Counted from the stretch's first letter, positions 51,475 to 61,928 are shown. The stretch is 64,000 nucleotides of DNA from an uncultured Christensenella sp. (GCA_910578145.1 CAJTPJ010000005.1:19127-83126), one strand, 5' to 3'. Translations and numbers: made by a program. Notes: a model not told the origin generated them from the sequence alone.

Positions 51475-54400
51475 ATGAAACTACACAAAAACGGCTTGAA
51501 AATAAGGGGACTCTTCGCTACGCTTTTAGCAATTATTTTTTGCGGGGTAATAGCGTTTTTCGGCATTTTTGGCGGCTTTACCTCCAAAAACAACCGTATG
51601 GCTGACGCAACTGCCAGCGGTACTCAGTTAGATTTAGGCACGGGCGGCATTTCCAAAAGCAGAGAGGCTAAGCAAAACCTGCCCAAACTTTTAAACGCCA
51701 TTTTAACGGGCAGTACTACGGATAAAAAATCTTATTCCGAGTTTGAAACCGCTATGAACGCGGTAAGTACGGCTAAGGGCACGCTGTTAAAAACCACTGC
51801 GGACATTAAAACCAACGTAAAAATGGGCGGGTTTGTGTGGAACGTGGTTGGCGCAACCAGGCTTGATAACGGCGATATAGTTGCAACTTTATGGCTTGCA
51901 GCCGCAACCGAAAATTTTAAGTGGAACGATTGGGCTAAAAATACGCCTAGTTATACTTATCCGTCCAATATGTACAGCTCAAGTAAAATCCGTTCTTTAC
52001 TCGTAGGTACTCCTTGGGTTAAAACGGAAGGCGCAACCACCCTTGCGGGTACGAGTGTACAAGGTGAAAATTGGGCAACCTTTTTAAACGAATACAACGT
52101 TGACAACTTAATTGCCACCCCCTCGCAGGTTGGTTATCAGGCTACCGAAAACAGTTGTGAGGTTTACGGTTGGAGCTATATTGTCCCTAACGAGGCGTGT
52201 GGCACACTCGCCACTTCTAAACCGTGGTATAGCGGATATAACTATTCCGGTAAAAATGGGTATAACGATTGGGCGGGCGACCCTATTTGGTTGCCTTCTT
52301 TAGCCGAAACGGGCTGTGTGGGAAGCGGCCACGGTTTGTGGAAAACCGACGCTACGGTTCGTACTAGCGGCAACAGTCAACCTAGCTGGTTGCGTTCCGG
52401 CAACTACGTTGGTTCTAACGGTGCGTACTATTTGTACGCGGACGGTAGCAGCAACAATAGCAACTACACTACTAATACCTACGCCGTGCGGCCCGCGCTT
52501 CATCTCAATCTGAAATCTGCCGCCTCGGCGGCAGGGGTGGAATTGCCCACCGAGCTTGAGGAAACGCCTACTTACAACAACGGGACTTTCGTTCAGGCAT
52601 TGGAAAAGGTGGACGACGAGCATCTTGGCGTAGCCACGGGCTCGGTTACGCAAACCCACCGCACAAATACAACCGAAGTAAAAACGCTGACGGCGTCCGA
52701 CTATGAAATACGGGACGGCGGGTTTTACGCTAAGCTGGCGGGCTCGTACAGCATAGAGTTTCAGCTGGTGGCTACCGACGATTTGCCAATTTGGGACGGT
52801 ACGCATTACGACGAGGACGGCTACCCTAAAAATTTGGTGGGCGGCGAGTACGTTGACGCGCTGTTTTGGGAGCTTGCCGATGAAGGCGGCGGCGACCCCA
52901 CCTATACAACCGCAAACCAAACGGTTACTTTTACCATAAAAAAGGCTACGCCAACCACAAGCGGAGTGGCGTACACGGGCGAAACCCAGCTATATTCGGG
53001 GGGCAAATTGCCCGACCTTACGCACACGGGTTCGGTGCCGGGCGAAGCGCGGCTTAATACCGACCAAACCCTGTCCGAAACGGTTACTTCGTACAACTGG
53101 ACTTTCTATCCCACCGACGATTTAAACTATAACGATTCGTTTACGGGTACGGTAACTCTTTCGGTAAAAAAGCCGGAAATTAAGGAAATTTCGGCTTCGT
53201 TTGACGTTACCGCGTACAACAACGCGGTTGCCGCAGACCCGAGCAAGGCTATTTATTCTTCAAACACGCTTGCGGAAGTAAGGGAAAAAATTAACGAATT
53301 TGTAACCATTGATTCGGCTGTCAAAGAGGACGGCAACGACTTTGAGGACTTTAATATCATAAAGCAGGGGTATACTCTGGAATTTGCAGAGGGCAAAACT
53401 TCGCTTGAAGGCGGCGCTAACAATAATTTGCGCCTCAGCTTCGGCGGGGTAACCTGCAATTTGTCGGGGGCTGTTCCCGTGCTTACGGTAGACCTTGCTA
53501 AAATAGAGGTTACCACAAATCCGTCAACCACTTCCTATACCGCTTTGGATACCTTTAAAACCGCCGGTATGGTTGTTACCGCAACTTATACCGACGGTAA
53601 AACCAAAGTGGTTACGGGCTATACCATAATATATAATAACGGGCACTCCGCGCTTTGGTACGGCGATACTTCGGTTACCCTTTCGTATACCGAAGCTAAC
53701 GAAAAGGGCGAAGCATTTACCAAAACCACTACCGCGGGCGTTACCGTAACTCAAATTACTTTCTTCGTTTCGGACGTTACGTTGGAAAACGCTTCCAAAC
53801 CCTACACGGGTTCGCCGCAAACTATCGCGCTTGGCGGCACCGCTTTGCCCGACGGTATTACGGCAAAGTACAGCTATGAAAAGGACGGCGTGCGCATTGA
53901 CGCCGACCAGGTTGTAAACGCGGGCGAGTATTCCGTTATAGTCAACTTGCAAAAGGACGACTCGGGCAACGGCATCAACTACAGATTTTCCAGCGAGCCT
54001 AAAAAGACCGCCCAACTCACCATTACCAAAGTAGATTACGAGGGCGTGGAAAACATTTCGTTTACGGACGGAAACGCGCAGTACACCGCGGGTAGCGTTG
54101 CGGGCGCGTTAAAGGTTGAAAACCTGCCCACGGGCGTTATAGTTAATTACGAATATTACTCCGACGCGGCTTGCAACAACAAGTTGGAAGAAAGCGCGGT
54201 GGTTAATATGGGCGAGTATTACGTTAAAGCGGTGTTCACCGTTGACGGAAACCATAACGAGATAGAGTCCAAAACCGCTAAACTTACCGTAATTGCGCAC
54301 GCGCTCGTCGGCGACGAGGTTACGGGCGTTGAAACTTCGTACGTGTACAAGGGCGAAGCGTGGAAGCCCCAGCCTACGGTTACCGTTACGCTTGCGGGCG

Positions 54401-57400
54401 TTGACACCGTTTTGACAGAGGGCGTTGATTACGACGTGGAGTATTCCACCGAAGAATACGTTGCGGGTACTTTCGTAACCGTAACCGTTACGGGTAAGGG
54501 CAATTTCAGCAGCGCCGTAACCAAGCAATTCCAAATTACCAAGGCAAAAGTTAAGTTTACCTGGGCTTACGAGGGCGCGGGCGTTTACGACGGCAGCGTG
54601 CATTCGGCGGTTATCAAGGTTGACGAAAACAGCGTTTGCGACAACGATAAAACGGCTATTAATACCCAAACGCTTGCGCAAATGGTTGCAGACGGCGTTT
54701 CTTCAATAACTTACACCACCGACGACGGCAACGATAAGCGCACCGCGGCGGGTACTTATACGCCCGGGTTCTATTCCTATCCCGCAACCGCGCCTTGGAA
54801 CAACTACGATTTCGAGTTTACCAATACGGGCTTTACGTTTACGGTAGCGGAGGCGGTTTTACCCACTATCGAGTTTAATGATAAAGAAGTGGTTTACGAC
54901 GGTGAAAAGCACTTTATGGAAATAACCGTTTCCGACGGCGAGCTTAACACCAAAGAAATTGAAGTTAAATATTATTTCGATGAAACCAGCAATATCTTCG
55001 TAGGGCGTTCGGAAGTTAATACGCTTTCGCCCTATAACTACCGCGTGCGCGTTGAAATTAAGTGCACCACGGGTAACTACGTTATTCCCGACGATATTGC
55101 CACTATGTACGCAAACCTGCAAATTACGCCGCGCGCCATTGCGGAAAGCGACGTTTCGGGCGTGGAGGCAACTTACACGTATAACGGCAATGAAATTACG
55201 CCCGACCTTACCGTGGCTGTTGTGCTTAAAGAGGGGGCGGAGGCTAAAACGCTTACCGTGGACAGCGAGTATTCGCTTAGCTTTACGGGCAACAGAATTG
55301 ACGCGGGCGACGATTTCGTAACCGTTACCGTTTCGGGTGTAGGCAACTACACCGGTTCGGTTTCCAAACAGTTTAAAATCAACAAAGCTCGGCTTGGCTG
55401 GGAGTGGGAAGGCGAAGAGAACGAATACGTTTACAACGGCAACGGACAGGGCGTTTCGGCGCATCTTACGGGCGTTGCAGACCGCGATAAGGCTACCGTA
55501 GTGCCCACTATTTACTACGTGGGCAGGGCGGGCACGGATTATCCCAAGTCCACCGATAAACCCGTAAACGCGGGCAATTACACCGTTATAATAGCGCTTG
55601 AAGTCGCGCACGACAACTACGGCACTTTCAGCGACAGACAAACCAATTTCACCATTAAAAAGGCAGACCCGAGAGTTACCGTTAACTATTCCGAGTGGAA
55701 CCAAACCGACAAGCTGTACGTAGGGCAGTTATTGCCTGAAATAGTAGCGGAAACGGGCGTTGACGGAAACGTTTCCTGGAAACTCGTAAACGGCGCTCCG
55801 CCCGTGCTTTTGCTCAACTCAAACGCGTATACCTGGGTGTTTACGCCCGTAGGCGAGGACGCTAAAAACTACAACGTTTTAGAGGGCACGCTTACTATTA
55901 ACGCTTACGCGCCTACGTTTAAAACTATGACGGTTAGGTGGAACACCGAAGACGGTAACCAGCCGTTCCTGTGGTCTTCGGCTACGCTTGAAGAGTTAAA
56001 GGAATATCTGTGGGTTGAAGCTACGCTTGAAGACGGCACCGATTTCGGCAGGGTTACCACTTTGTACTCGCTTAAAGGCAGTTGGGGTACTGCGGATTCG
56101 CCCAAGCTCAACGGCTATGACGAAACCAGACAGTGGACTATCACGGTTGGGTTGGGTACGCTTACCGAGAACATAACAAACGTAACTTACAATCTCGTCG
56201 TGCTTGACAGGATTGAGGTTACGGCAAGGGACGAAAGCGCGGGGATTAAGAAAGAATACGACGCGTTGTCAAAGTTTGATACCGAAAGCATTATCGTAAC
56301 CGCGCACTATAAAGACGGTTCGCAAATAGACGATATCCAAGGTTACACCGTTACTTACGAGCAGAAGGACGAAAGACTGTGGTGGGGTAACAATAACGTA
56401 GTTATAAACTATAAGGACAACACGGTAGAAGCGCCCGTTTCGTTTACGGTAGACGGGTTGCAGGTTAGGCAGCTTGTGTTTGACACTTCGCACATCGCGT
56501 TTGACGGTTCAAGCGTCAACGTGCCTTACGACGGGTTGCCGCACAGCCTTACGCTTAACAACGCAGACGACTTCACCATAGGTACTATAAGTTACGTTTA
56601 CAAGATAAGAAACGGCAACGGTTGGGACGTTTTAGACGGCGTGCAGGAAGTTACCGCGGCGGGCGAGTACCGCATAGAGGCAACGTTTACTATTGTTGAC
56701 GACGAGCTGTTGGGCGAGGGCGTTTATACCAGAAACTACACGCTTTCCGAGTCGCTTAAAAGCGTTACGTTTATTATCGGAAGCATTAAGTACGAGGGCG
56801 CGGACGATATCGTAGTTCCTTCCTCAGTTACTACCAATTATAACGGCGACGTTACAAACCTTTACGCTTCGGCTATTATGGAGGCTTGTACGGGCGTTTC
56901 CGCCGAGGTTTGGGGCATTGCAAGGTTCGAGTACCGCATTTTGGCTAACGGCGACGTTGTTTCCAACGACGTTGCGGTAAACGCGGGTACGTATTTCGTT
57001 ACTATCGTGTTTGAAAACGACGCGAACCACGCGCCCATCCCTTCTAAAACTCTTAAACTTACGGTAAATAAAATAAATCCTACGTTGCGCCCCGTGCTTG
57101 ACGGACCTGCGCTTAAAGAAACGCCTATTAAGTCGCTTAATCTGGTTATTACCGAAGGGGATACCCCGGGTTATTTCAGCTGGGTTAAGTACGGCGAATT
57201 CGACCCCGACACTTACGTTTTACATACGGGCAGCAACGCGGTTTACTACACGTTCACCCCTGAGGATACCAAAAACTACAACGTTTTAGAGCACGTACAG
57301 TACCTTATAACTGCAAAAGACAATTATGCGGTTTATATGTATGCGGACGTCGTTCAGGGCGATACCGAGCTGTTTACTTCGTATTCGCTTGATAAACTTC

Positions 57401-60400
57401 TCGAGCTGGCGGCGGACGAAAACGAGGGCTTAACCATTAAGGTATTCCTCGTATTCAACGACGGCACGCGTGAGGAAGTAGAGGGCTACACCGTTAAACT
57501 TGCAAGCGGAAACACTATGCTTGACGAGGGCGACTGCTATTTGGTGTTTACCTATACTTTCGAGGGTGAGGAGTTTACGTACGGCGACAAGTACGTTAGG
57601 GTACACCCCGTAGACCTCGGCAGGATAGAGGCGACGTTTACGCAGGGCACGCAAATAATTTACACGTCGGAAAACGTTGATACGCTTAACGGGCTTATAA
57701 GCAGCGGTGCGGTTAATCTCGTAGTAGAGTCGTATTTCAACAACGGCGACTACCGCGGCGAGCTTACCGCGGACGAGTACGAGCTTTCCGGCGACTGGTC
57801 GGCTATGACTGCGGACGGTACTTTCGCGGTTACCGTTTCCGTAAAGGGCGCCAACGGCGTTTCTACTACGTTTGATATTCAAGTTACGCTTGTAATTCTC
57901 GTGGATATTACTGCGGAATTTGAGCAGAACGGTAAAAAAATACACGTTTCGGGCGGCGTTTCCGATTTGGAAAAACTTATTTCGGACGGAGCGGTTAATC
58001 TTACCGTTACCGCGCACTACAACGATTCCGGCGAAAAGGTTATCGGGTTCGGCGCGGACGGGTATTCGGTTGCAATTACGAACGGAAGTTTTGCCGAGGG
58101 CGAAAACGACATCACCGTAAGCTATACCGAGGGCGGCATTGCAAAGACTTGTTCGTTTACCGTTAAGGTTACGGCGGTGCTCGTGGTAAGTCTGCACGCG
58201 GAAATTACGGACGTAAGCGCGAAAATTTACACCGACACGCCCGTTGCCGAGGTGGAAAAATTGCTTAGAGTAATTGCCACCTATAACGACGGCACTACCG
58301 CTGAAGTTACCGATTTTGCTATCGAAGTGGACGGCGGTAAGTTTACGGCGGGCACGCAGGTTACCGTAAGCGTGGTTTACAACGGATTGGATATTTCTGA
58401 TAATTTCCAGCCGTTTGCGTTGATTATCGGCGTTATCAAGCACGAAACGGTTATTACGTTCAGCGGCGAAACCGAGTACGTTTACGACGGTACGGTTAAA
58501 GTTATAAACGAGGGCGCAAGCACTAACCATTCCGACGATGAAACTATAACTTATCAGATTGACGGCGTTGCGGCAACCGTGCTTGGCGCTAAAACGTACA
58601 CTCTCGTTATTACCGCTGCGGAAACCGACGATTATTACGGCGCGGAAATTACGGTTGAAATTACCGTTGACAAGGCTACTTACGATATGTCCGGCGTGAC
58701 GTTCGGGGATAAAACCGAAGTTTACGACGGTAAAATTAAATATTTGAATTACGACGGTTCGTTGCCGTTCGGCGTGTTGGATGGCGTTTACGCGTACTTT
58801 GACGGCGAGGGCAACCGACTTGACGGGCTTGGCGCGGTTAAGGCGGGCGAATACAAGGTTACCGTTTCGTTTGGCACGCGCGACGCCGAAAACTACTACG
58901 CAATTCCCGATATGGAAGCTACGCTTACCATAGAAAAGGCGGAAGTGGTTATAGACGAATCGGGCTTGCTTAACGCAGTTTACACCTACAACGGCGAGGA
59001 GCAGACGGTTAGCGGCGCGGCTATATTAAAGGCGGACGAAAACGCGGAAATTGTTTACGCAAACAATACGTTTACCAACGTGCCTGCGGGCGGCGTTTTG
59101 GCGGTTGAAATTACCGTTGCGGAGGGCGAAAACTACAAGGCGTTCCGCGCAGTGGTTGAAGTTACCGTAAATAAGGCGGCGCTTACGATTACCGCAAACG
59201 ACCATACTATTACCTACGGCGAAGCGGCTGATAACGGCGGCGTAACGCCCGAAGGTTTTGTAAACGGCGAACAGATAGAAAACCTTATAGGCGAGCTGGT
59301 TTACGGCTATAACTATTCGCAGTACGGCAACGTTGGCAAGTACGTTATTACGCTTAGCGGCGTAAGCTCAAACAATTACGATATTACGTTAGTTTCGGGC
59401 GTGCTTACCGTTGACAAAGCTACGGCTACCGTTAATTGGACGGTAGGCAGCTACACTTACGATGGCAAGCCTCACGCGCCCACCGCGGCGTTTACCGATT
59501 TGTTCGGTACCGATATCGCCCTTACCGTAACCATTTCGGGCAAGAACGGCGGAATTATCAGCGAAGCTATCGGCGCGGGCGAATACGTTGCTACGGCTTC
59601 CACGTCCAATCCTAACTACGCTATCGAAGGCGTTACGCAGGAGTTTGCTATTATCGCCGCAACCGACAACTGGGTTAAGTTCGATTTCAGAAAGGACTAT
59701 ACAATGACTTACGGCTCCGTTCCCGAAACGGAGGAAGAGCTTGCGGCTTTGGCTGAATTGCTTATTAATCAAAGCTACGTAAGGGCTTACTACAACGGTA
59801 ACATAGCCGATATCGACGACGTGATTAGGCTTATGACCGTGCGCCTTGAAGTTGACGGAAACACCCTCGTAACCGCGGGAACGCCCGTCGGCAGGTATAA
59901 TATCTGTTTCGAGTTCAAGCCCGAGTACGCCGAAGAATACGCAACTTACGCGATATATCAAACTCTCGAAGATTCCGAAAACACCAACCTCGGCAGGCTT
60001 GTTATAGTCGGCAGAGAGCTTACGCTTAATTGGAGCGAATCGGACTTTAAGTTTGACGGCGAACAGCATTTGCTTACCGCTACCGTAAACGGATTTGTAG
60101 ACGGCGAAACTCCCGTTTCGTTTACTATGAACGAAAACGGCGGCGAGTTTAAGTTTGAAATCGACGGAACTACCGTTACGTTCAAACTTGCGGTAAACGG
60201 CGACTTTAAGTCGGTTGGCGGTCACGTGGTTACCGTTACGGTTGACGACGCAAACTATTATATTGCCAATCCTTACGCAACCGTTTCCATTAGCGAAGCG
60301 GGCGGGCTTTCCACCCTGTCGTGGGCGTTGATTGGCGCGGCTGGCGTTATGACGCTGGTTGCAGCCGTAGCCATAACCGTTGCGGCAAGACGCAAAGTCG

Positions 60401-60462
60401 GCGCGGCTGACGAATTCGACGCAGGCGGGTTTAACGAACTCTACTACGAAGACGAAGAATAA
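51475..60462 (+). CDS. DGR target: giant Ig/MBG-repeat surface protein with variable lectin-like domain
   Basis: A 2,995-residue secreted, membrane-anchored protein. The signal segment is LFATLLAIIFCGVIAFFGIF. Residues about 45-345 form a lectin-like (DUF6273/CLec-type) domain ending NTYAVRPALHLNL, and the VR covers residues 304-343. About 2,600 residues of Big_3-like and MBG-like repeats follow (for example TSYTALDTFKTAGMVVTATY, AALTITANDHTITYGEAA). A membrane helix (LIGAAGVMTLVAAVAITVA) and acidic tail end it. It is probably a phase- and sequence-variable adhesin. ATG 51475, after AGAGGTG, was preferred over 51403, which lies in the inverted repeat. Most DGR targets carry the VR at the C-terminus, so the N-terminal position is unusual. 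Confidence 0.93.
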   Translation: MKLHKNGLKIRGLFATLLAIIFCGVIAFFGIFGGFTSKNNRMADATASGTQLDLGTGGISKSREAKQNLPKLLNAILTGSTTDKKSYSEFETAMNAVSTAKGTLLKTTADIKTNVKMGGFVWNVVGATRLDNGDIVATLWLAAATENFKWNDWAKNTPSYTYPSNMYSSSKIRSLLVGTPWVKTEGATTLAGTSVQGENWATFLNEYNVDNLIATPSQVGYQATENSCEVYGWSYIVPNEACGTLATSKPWYSGYNYSGKNGYNDWAGDPIWLPSLAETGCVGSGHGLWKTDATVRTSGNSQPSWLRSGNYVGSNGAYYLYADGSSNNSNYTTNTYAVRPALHLNLKSAASAAGVELPTELEETPTYNNGTFVQALEKVDDEHLGVATGSVTQTHRTNTTEVKTLTASDYEIRDGGFYAKLAGSYSIEFQLVATDDLPIWDGTHYDEDGYPKNLVGGEYVDALFWELADEGGGDPTYTTANQTVTFTIKKATPTTSGVAYTGETQLYSGGKLPDLTHTGSVPGEARLNTDQTLSETVTSYNWTFYPTDDLNYNDSFTGTVTLSVKKPEIKEISASFDVTAYNNAVAADPSKAIYSSNTLAEVREKINEFVTIDSAVKEDGNDFEDFNIIKQGYTLEFAEGKTSLEGGANNNLRLSFGGVTCNLSGAVPVLTVDLAKIEVTTNPSTTSYTALDTFKTAGMVVTATYTDGKTKVVTGYTIIYNNGHSALWYGDTSVTLSYTEANEKGEAFTKTTTAGVTVTQITFFVSDVTLENASKPYTGSPQTIALGGTALPDGITAKYSYEKDGVRIDADQVVNAGEYSVIVNLQKDDSGNGINYRFSSEPKKTAQLTITKVDYEGVENISFTDGNAQYTAGSVAGALKVENLPTGVIVNYEYYSDAACNNKLEESAVVNMGEYYVKAVFTVDGNHNEIESKTAKLTVIAHALVGDEVTGVETSYVYKGEAWKPQPTVTVTLAGVDTVLTEGVDYDVEYSTEEYVAGTFVTVTVTGKGNFSSAVTKQFQITKAKVKFTWAYEGAGVYDGSVHSAVIKVDENSVCDNDKTAINTQTLAQMVADGVSSITYTTDDGNDKRTAAGTYTPGFYSYPATAPWNNYDFEFTNTGFTFTVAEAVLPTIEFNDKEVVYDGEKHFMEITVSDGELNTKEIEVKYYFDETSNIFVGRSEVNTLSPYNYRVRVEIKCTTGNYVIPDDIATMYANLQITPRAIAESDVSGVEATYTYNGNEITPDLTVAVVLKEGAEAKTLTVDSEYSLSFTGNRIDAGDDFVTVTVSGVGNYTGSVSKQFKINKARLGWEWEGEENEYVYNGNGQGVSAHLTGVADRDKATVVPTIYYVGRAGTDYPKSTDKPVNAGNYTVIIALEVAHDNYGTFSDRQTNFTIKKADPRVTVNYSEWNQTDKLYVGQLLPEIVAETGVDGNVSWKLVNGAPPVLLLNSNAYTWVFTPVGEDAKNYNVLEGTLTINAYAPTFKTMTVRWNTEDGNQPFLWSSATLEELKEYLWVEATLEDGTDFGRVTTLYSLKGSWGTADSPKLNGYDETRQWTITVGLGTLTENITNVTYNLVVLDRIEVTARDESAGIKKEYDALSKFDTESIIVTAHYKDGSQIDDIQGYTVTYEQKDERLWWGNNNVVINYKDNTVEAPVSFTVDGLQVRQLVFDTSHIAFDGSSVNVPYDGLPHSLTLNNADDFTIGTISYVYKIRNGNGWDVLDGVQEVTAAGEYRIEATFTIVDDELLGEGVYTRNYTLSESLKSVTFIIGSIKYEGADDIVVPSSVTTNYNGDVTNLYASAIMEACTGVSAEVWGIARFEYRILANGDVVSNDVAVNAGTYFVTIVFENDANHAPIPSKTLKLTVNKINPTLRPVLDGPALKETPIKSLNLVITEGDTPGYFSWVKYGEFDPDTYVLHTGSNAVYYTFTPEDTKNYNVLEHVQYLITAKDNYAVYMYADVVQGDTELFTSYSLDKLLELAADENEGLTIKVFLVFNDGTREEVEGYTVKLASGNTMLDEGDCYLVFTYTFEGEEFTYGDKYVRVHPVDLGRIEATFTQGTQIIYTSENVDTLNGLISSGAVNLVVESYFNNGDYRGELTADEYELSGDWSAMTADGTFAVTVSVKGANGVSTTFDIQVTLVILVDITAEFEQNGKKIHVSGGVSDLEKLISDGAVNLTVTAHYNDSGEKVIGFGADGYSVAITNGSFAEGENDITVSYTEGGIAKTCSFTVKVTAVLVVSLHAEITDVSAKIYTDTPVAEVEKLLRVIATYNDGTTAEVTDFAIEVDGGKFTAGTQVTVSVVYNGLDISDNFQPFALIIGVIKHETVITFSGETEYVYDGTVKVINEGASTNHSDDETITYQIDGVAATVLGAKTYTLVITAAETDDYYGAEITVEITVDKATYDMSGVTFGDKTEVYDGKIKYLNYDGSLPFGVLDGVYAYFDGEGNRLDGLGAVKAGEYKVTVSFGTRDAENYYAIPDMEATLTIEKAEVVIDESGLLNAVYTYNGEEQTVSGAAILKADENAEIVYANNTFTNVPAGGVLAVEITVAEGENYKAFRAVVEVTVNKAALTITANDHTITYGEAADNGGVTPEGFVNGEQIENLIGELVYGYNYSQYGNVGKYVITLSGVSSNNYDITLVSGVLTVDKATATVNWTVGSYTYDGKPHAPTAAFTDLFGTDIALTVTISGKNGGIISEAIGAGEYVATASTSNPNYAIEGVTQEFAIIAATDNWVKFDFRKDYTMTYGSVPETEEELAALAELLINQSYVRAYYNGNIADIDDVIRLMTVRLEVDGNTLVTAGTPVGRYNICFEFKPEYAEEYATYAIYQTLEDSENTNLGRLVIVGRELTLNWSESDFKFDGEQHLLTATVNGFVDGETPVSFTMNENGGEFKFEIDGTTVTFKLAVNGDFKSVGGHVVTVTVDDANYYIANPYATVSISEAGGLSTLSWALIGAAGVMTLVAAVAITVAARRKVGAADEFDAGGFNELYYEDEE
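52385..52502 (+). repeat. DGR variable repeat (VR) with IMH at its 3' end
   Basis: Aligned to the TR without gaps. Diversified codons are residues 311, 312, 313, 316, 321, 326, 329 and 331 (Tyr, Val, Gly, Gly, Tyr, Ser, Ser, Tyr against Asn in the TR). The 3' part from about 52481 (ACGCCGTGCGGCCC...) is GC rich and invariant except C 52496, and fits the initiation-of-mutagenic-homing element. Confidence 0.96.
52517..52534 (+). promoter_or_regulatory. DGR target hairpin/cruciform downstream of the VR
   Basis: CTGCCGC (52517-52523), loop CTCG, GCGGCAG (52528-52534), 14 bp after the VR. Stems of this size with 4-nt loops just after the IMH are target-recognition elements in studied DGRs. Confidence 0.8.
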
Positions 60463-60806
60463 GGCGGATAATTAATTTTCAGTTGGTTCTCCCCGTGTTC
60501 TTCGCGGGGTTTCCATACCGTTACCTTATGCCCGAACCGTGACGCAAAGCGCAATTAAAAAAAGTGAAATAATGTGGTGGTTATTCTTTTGCTTAGCGTT
60601 ATGGAACGGGCGTAGGGCATTCGGATTTATAAAACAAAACCGCGGCGCGGGTCTTTAAAAGACCCGCGCCGTTTACTTTGCCCGCCGTTTAACCGTCGGC
60701 TGCGGTTTTCGCACGGAAAAAAGAAAAAAATCATATAATTTAATCAGGGGTAAAGGCGTTTGTAGATTAAAACGCCTTTTAAACCAATTAAACCAAGAGG
60801 TAAAAA
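60463..60806. other. Intergenic stretch with three hairpins
   Basis: CCCCGTG/CGCGGGG (60491-60509, then TTT) probably terminates the giant gene. A 14-bp palindromic hairpin CGGCGCGGGTCTTT/AAAGACCCGCGCCG (60643-60671) is a strong further terminator and works best on the minus strand. A CATATAAT (-10-like) element lies at about 60731-60738. A leader hairpin AAAGGCGTTT/AAACGCCTTT (60752-60779) precedes the collagen-like gene. No open frame here looks coding. Confidence 0.65.
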
Positions 60807-61847
60807 ATGATTGATTTTTTAAAAATAACTATGTTTTGCGACCGCGGTTGCGGCGGCGGTTGCAATCCCTGCGGCAATAACAACGACGGCGTAAAAAGAA
60901 TTTATATCAACACGCTTACGGGTATTACGGGTCCCACGGGCGCAACGGGTGCAACAGGTGCAACGGGTCCTGCGGGTTCCACAGGTGCAACGGGAGCTAC
61001 GGGAGTAACCGGACCCACCGGTCCCGGCGGAATAAACGGCGCGACGGGTGCAACAGGGGCAACCGGTCCTGCGGGTTCCACAGGCGCAACGGGCGCAACG
61101 GGAGCTACGGGCATTGCAGGTCCAACCGGTCCCACCGGAGTAACTGGTCCCACGGGAGCTACGGGAGCTACGGGAGCTACGGGTGAAGACGGCGAGGACG
61201 GCGTAGCCGCTTCGGTTGTAGTAGGCACTACTGACACGGGCGAACCCGGCACTGCGGCTATCGTAACTAACAGCGGCACTGCGCAAAACGCAGTGCTTGA
61301 CTTTGTAATCCCCCGCGGCGCGACAGGTGCAACGGGCGCAACGGGTGCAACCGGTCCTGCGGGTGCGGAGGGTGCAACGGGAGTTACAGGTCCTACGGGC
61401 GTTACAGGCCCCACGGGCACGGCGGATTTAAACGCTTACGGCGGTTTGTATAACACGACGCCGCAAACGCTAAACTTAACCGTGGGCGGTACAACCCAGC
61501 TTCCGCTCCCTTCCAATATGCCCTTGAAAAACGTGACTTACACGCCCGCAAACAGTATTACCGTGGGCGCTGCCGGCGTGTATGAAATAAATTACTATTC
61601 CAACGTTTCGGCGGCACTGGGCACTACCGTCACTATGTCGGTGCGCAGAAACGGTACGGCAATACCGCAGGCTTCTATATCGCGTGTATTAGCGGTGGGC
61701 GTAGGCTCGCTTTATAACGGCAGCATTATAATTGCTTTAAACGCGGGCGACGTTATCGATATGGCGCTTTCCGCATTGCTTGCCGTAGGCATAACCTTGG
61801 GCGGCGGCGTAAACACTACTTTAACCGTAAAACAGATAAGCGTATAA
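60807..61847 (+). CDS. Collagen-like protein with BclA-type C-terminal domain
   Basis: A 346-residue protein. After a short Cys-rich head (CDRGCGGGCNPCG), two blocks of Gly-X-Thr/Ala triplets (GPTGATGATGATGPAGSTG and alike; about residues 40-120 and 175-210) form a collagen-like triple helix, interrupted by a spacer around residues 125-170. The C-terminal 135 residues (QTLNLTVGGTTQLPLPSN to LTVKQISV) look like the trimeric jelly-roll of BclA-type exosporium proteins. No classical signal peptide is seen. It is probably a surface or spore-coat filament. Ribosome binding site AAGAGG. Confidence 0.88.
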   Translation: MIDFLKITMFCDRGCGGGCNPCGNNNDGVKRIYINTLTGITGPTGATGATGATGPAGSTGATGATGVTGPTGPGGINGATGATGATGPAGSTGATGATGATGIAGPTGPTGVTGPTGATGATGATGEDGEDGVAASVVVGTTDTGEPGTAAIVTNSGTAQNAVLDFVIPRGATGATGATGATGPAGAEGATGVTGPTGVTGPTGTADLNAYGGLYNTTPQTLNLTVGGTTQLPLPSNMPLKNVTYTPANSITVGAAGVYEINYYSNVSAALGTTVTMSVRRNGTAIPQASISRVLAVGVGSLYNGSIIIALNAGDVIDMALSALLAVGITLGGGVNTTLTVKQISV

Positions 61848-61876
61848 CGCAACCCGAGTAATTTCGGCTTAAAAGG

Positions 61877-61911
61877 TAGCCCGCCCCGTTTTCGGGCGGG
61901 CTATTTTCTTT
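61877..61911 (+). terminator. Terminator after the collagen-like gene
   Basis: TAGCCCGCCC (61877-61886) pairs perfectly with GGGCGGGCTA (61894-61903), followed by TTTTCTTT. Confidence 0.92.
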
Positions 61912-61928
61912 GCGCGCCGTCAATTTTC

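Larger units (their letters stand above)
48551..52534 (+). mobile_element. Diversity-generating retroelement (DGR) cassette
   Basis: The cassette consists of promoter, reverse transcriptase, Avd-like protein, GIY-YIG-like protein, template repeat in a non-coding transcript, and the variable repeat with downstream hairpin in the adjacent target gene. The decisive evidence is TR (50794-50911) against VR (52385-52502). Over 118 aligned bases there are 12 differences. Eleven are at adenines of the TR (seven A to G, four A to T), and one T/C difference lies in the 3' IMH-like end. Adenine-specific mutagenesis of this kind is the signature of DGRs. Confidence 0.97.

Noticed and set aside
60898..61420. 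Tandem short repeats as a CRISPR or satellite array
   Set aside because: The periodicity is 9 bases and codes for Gly-X-Thr triplets of the collagen-like protein.
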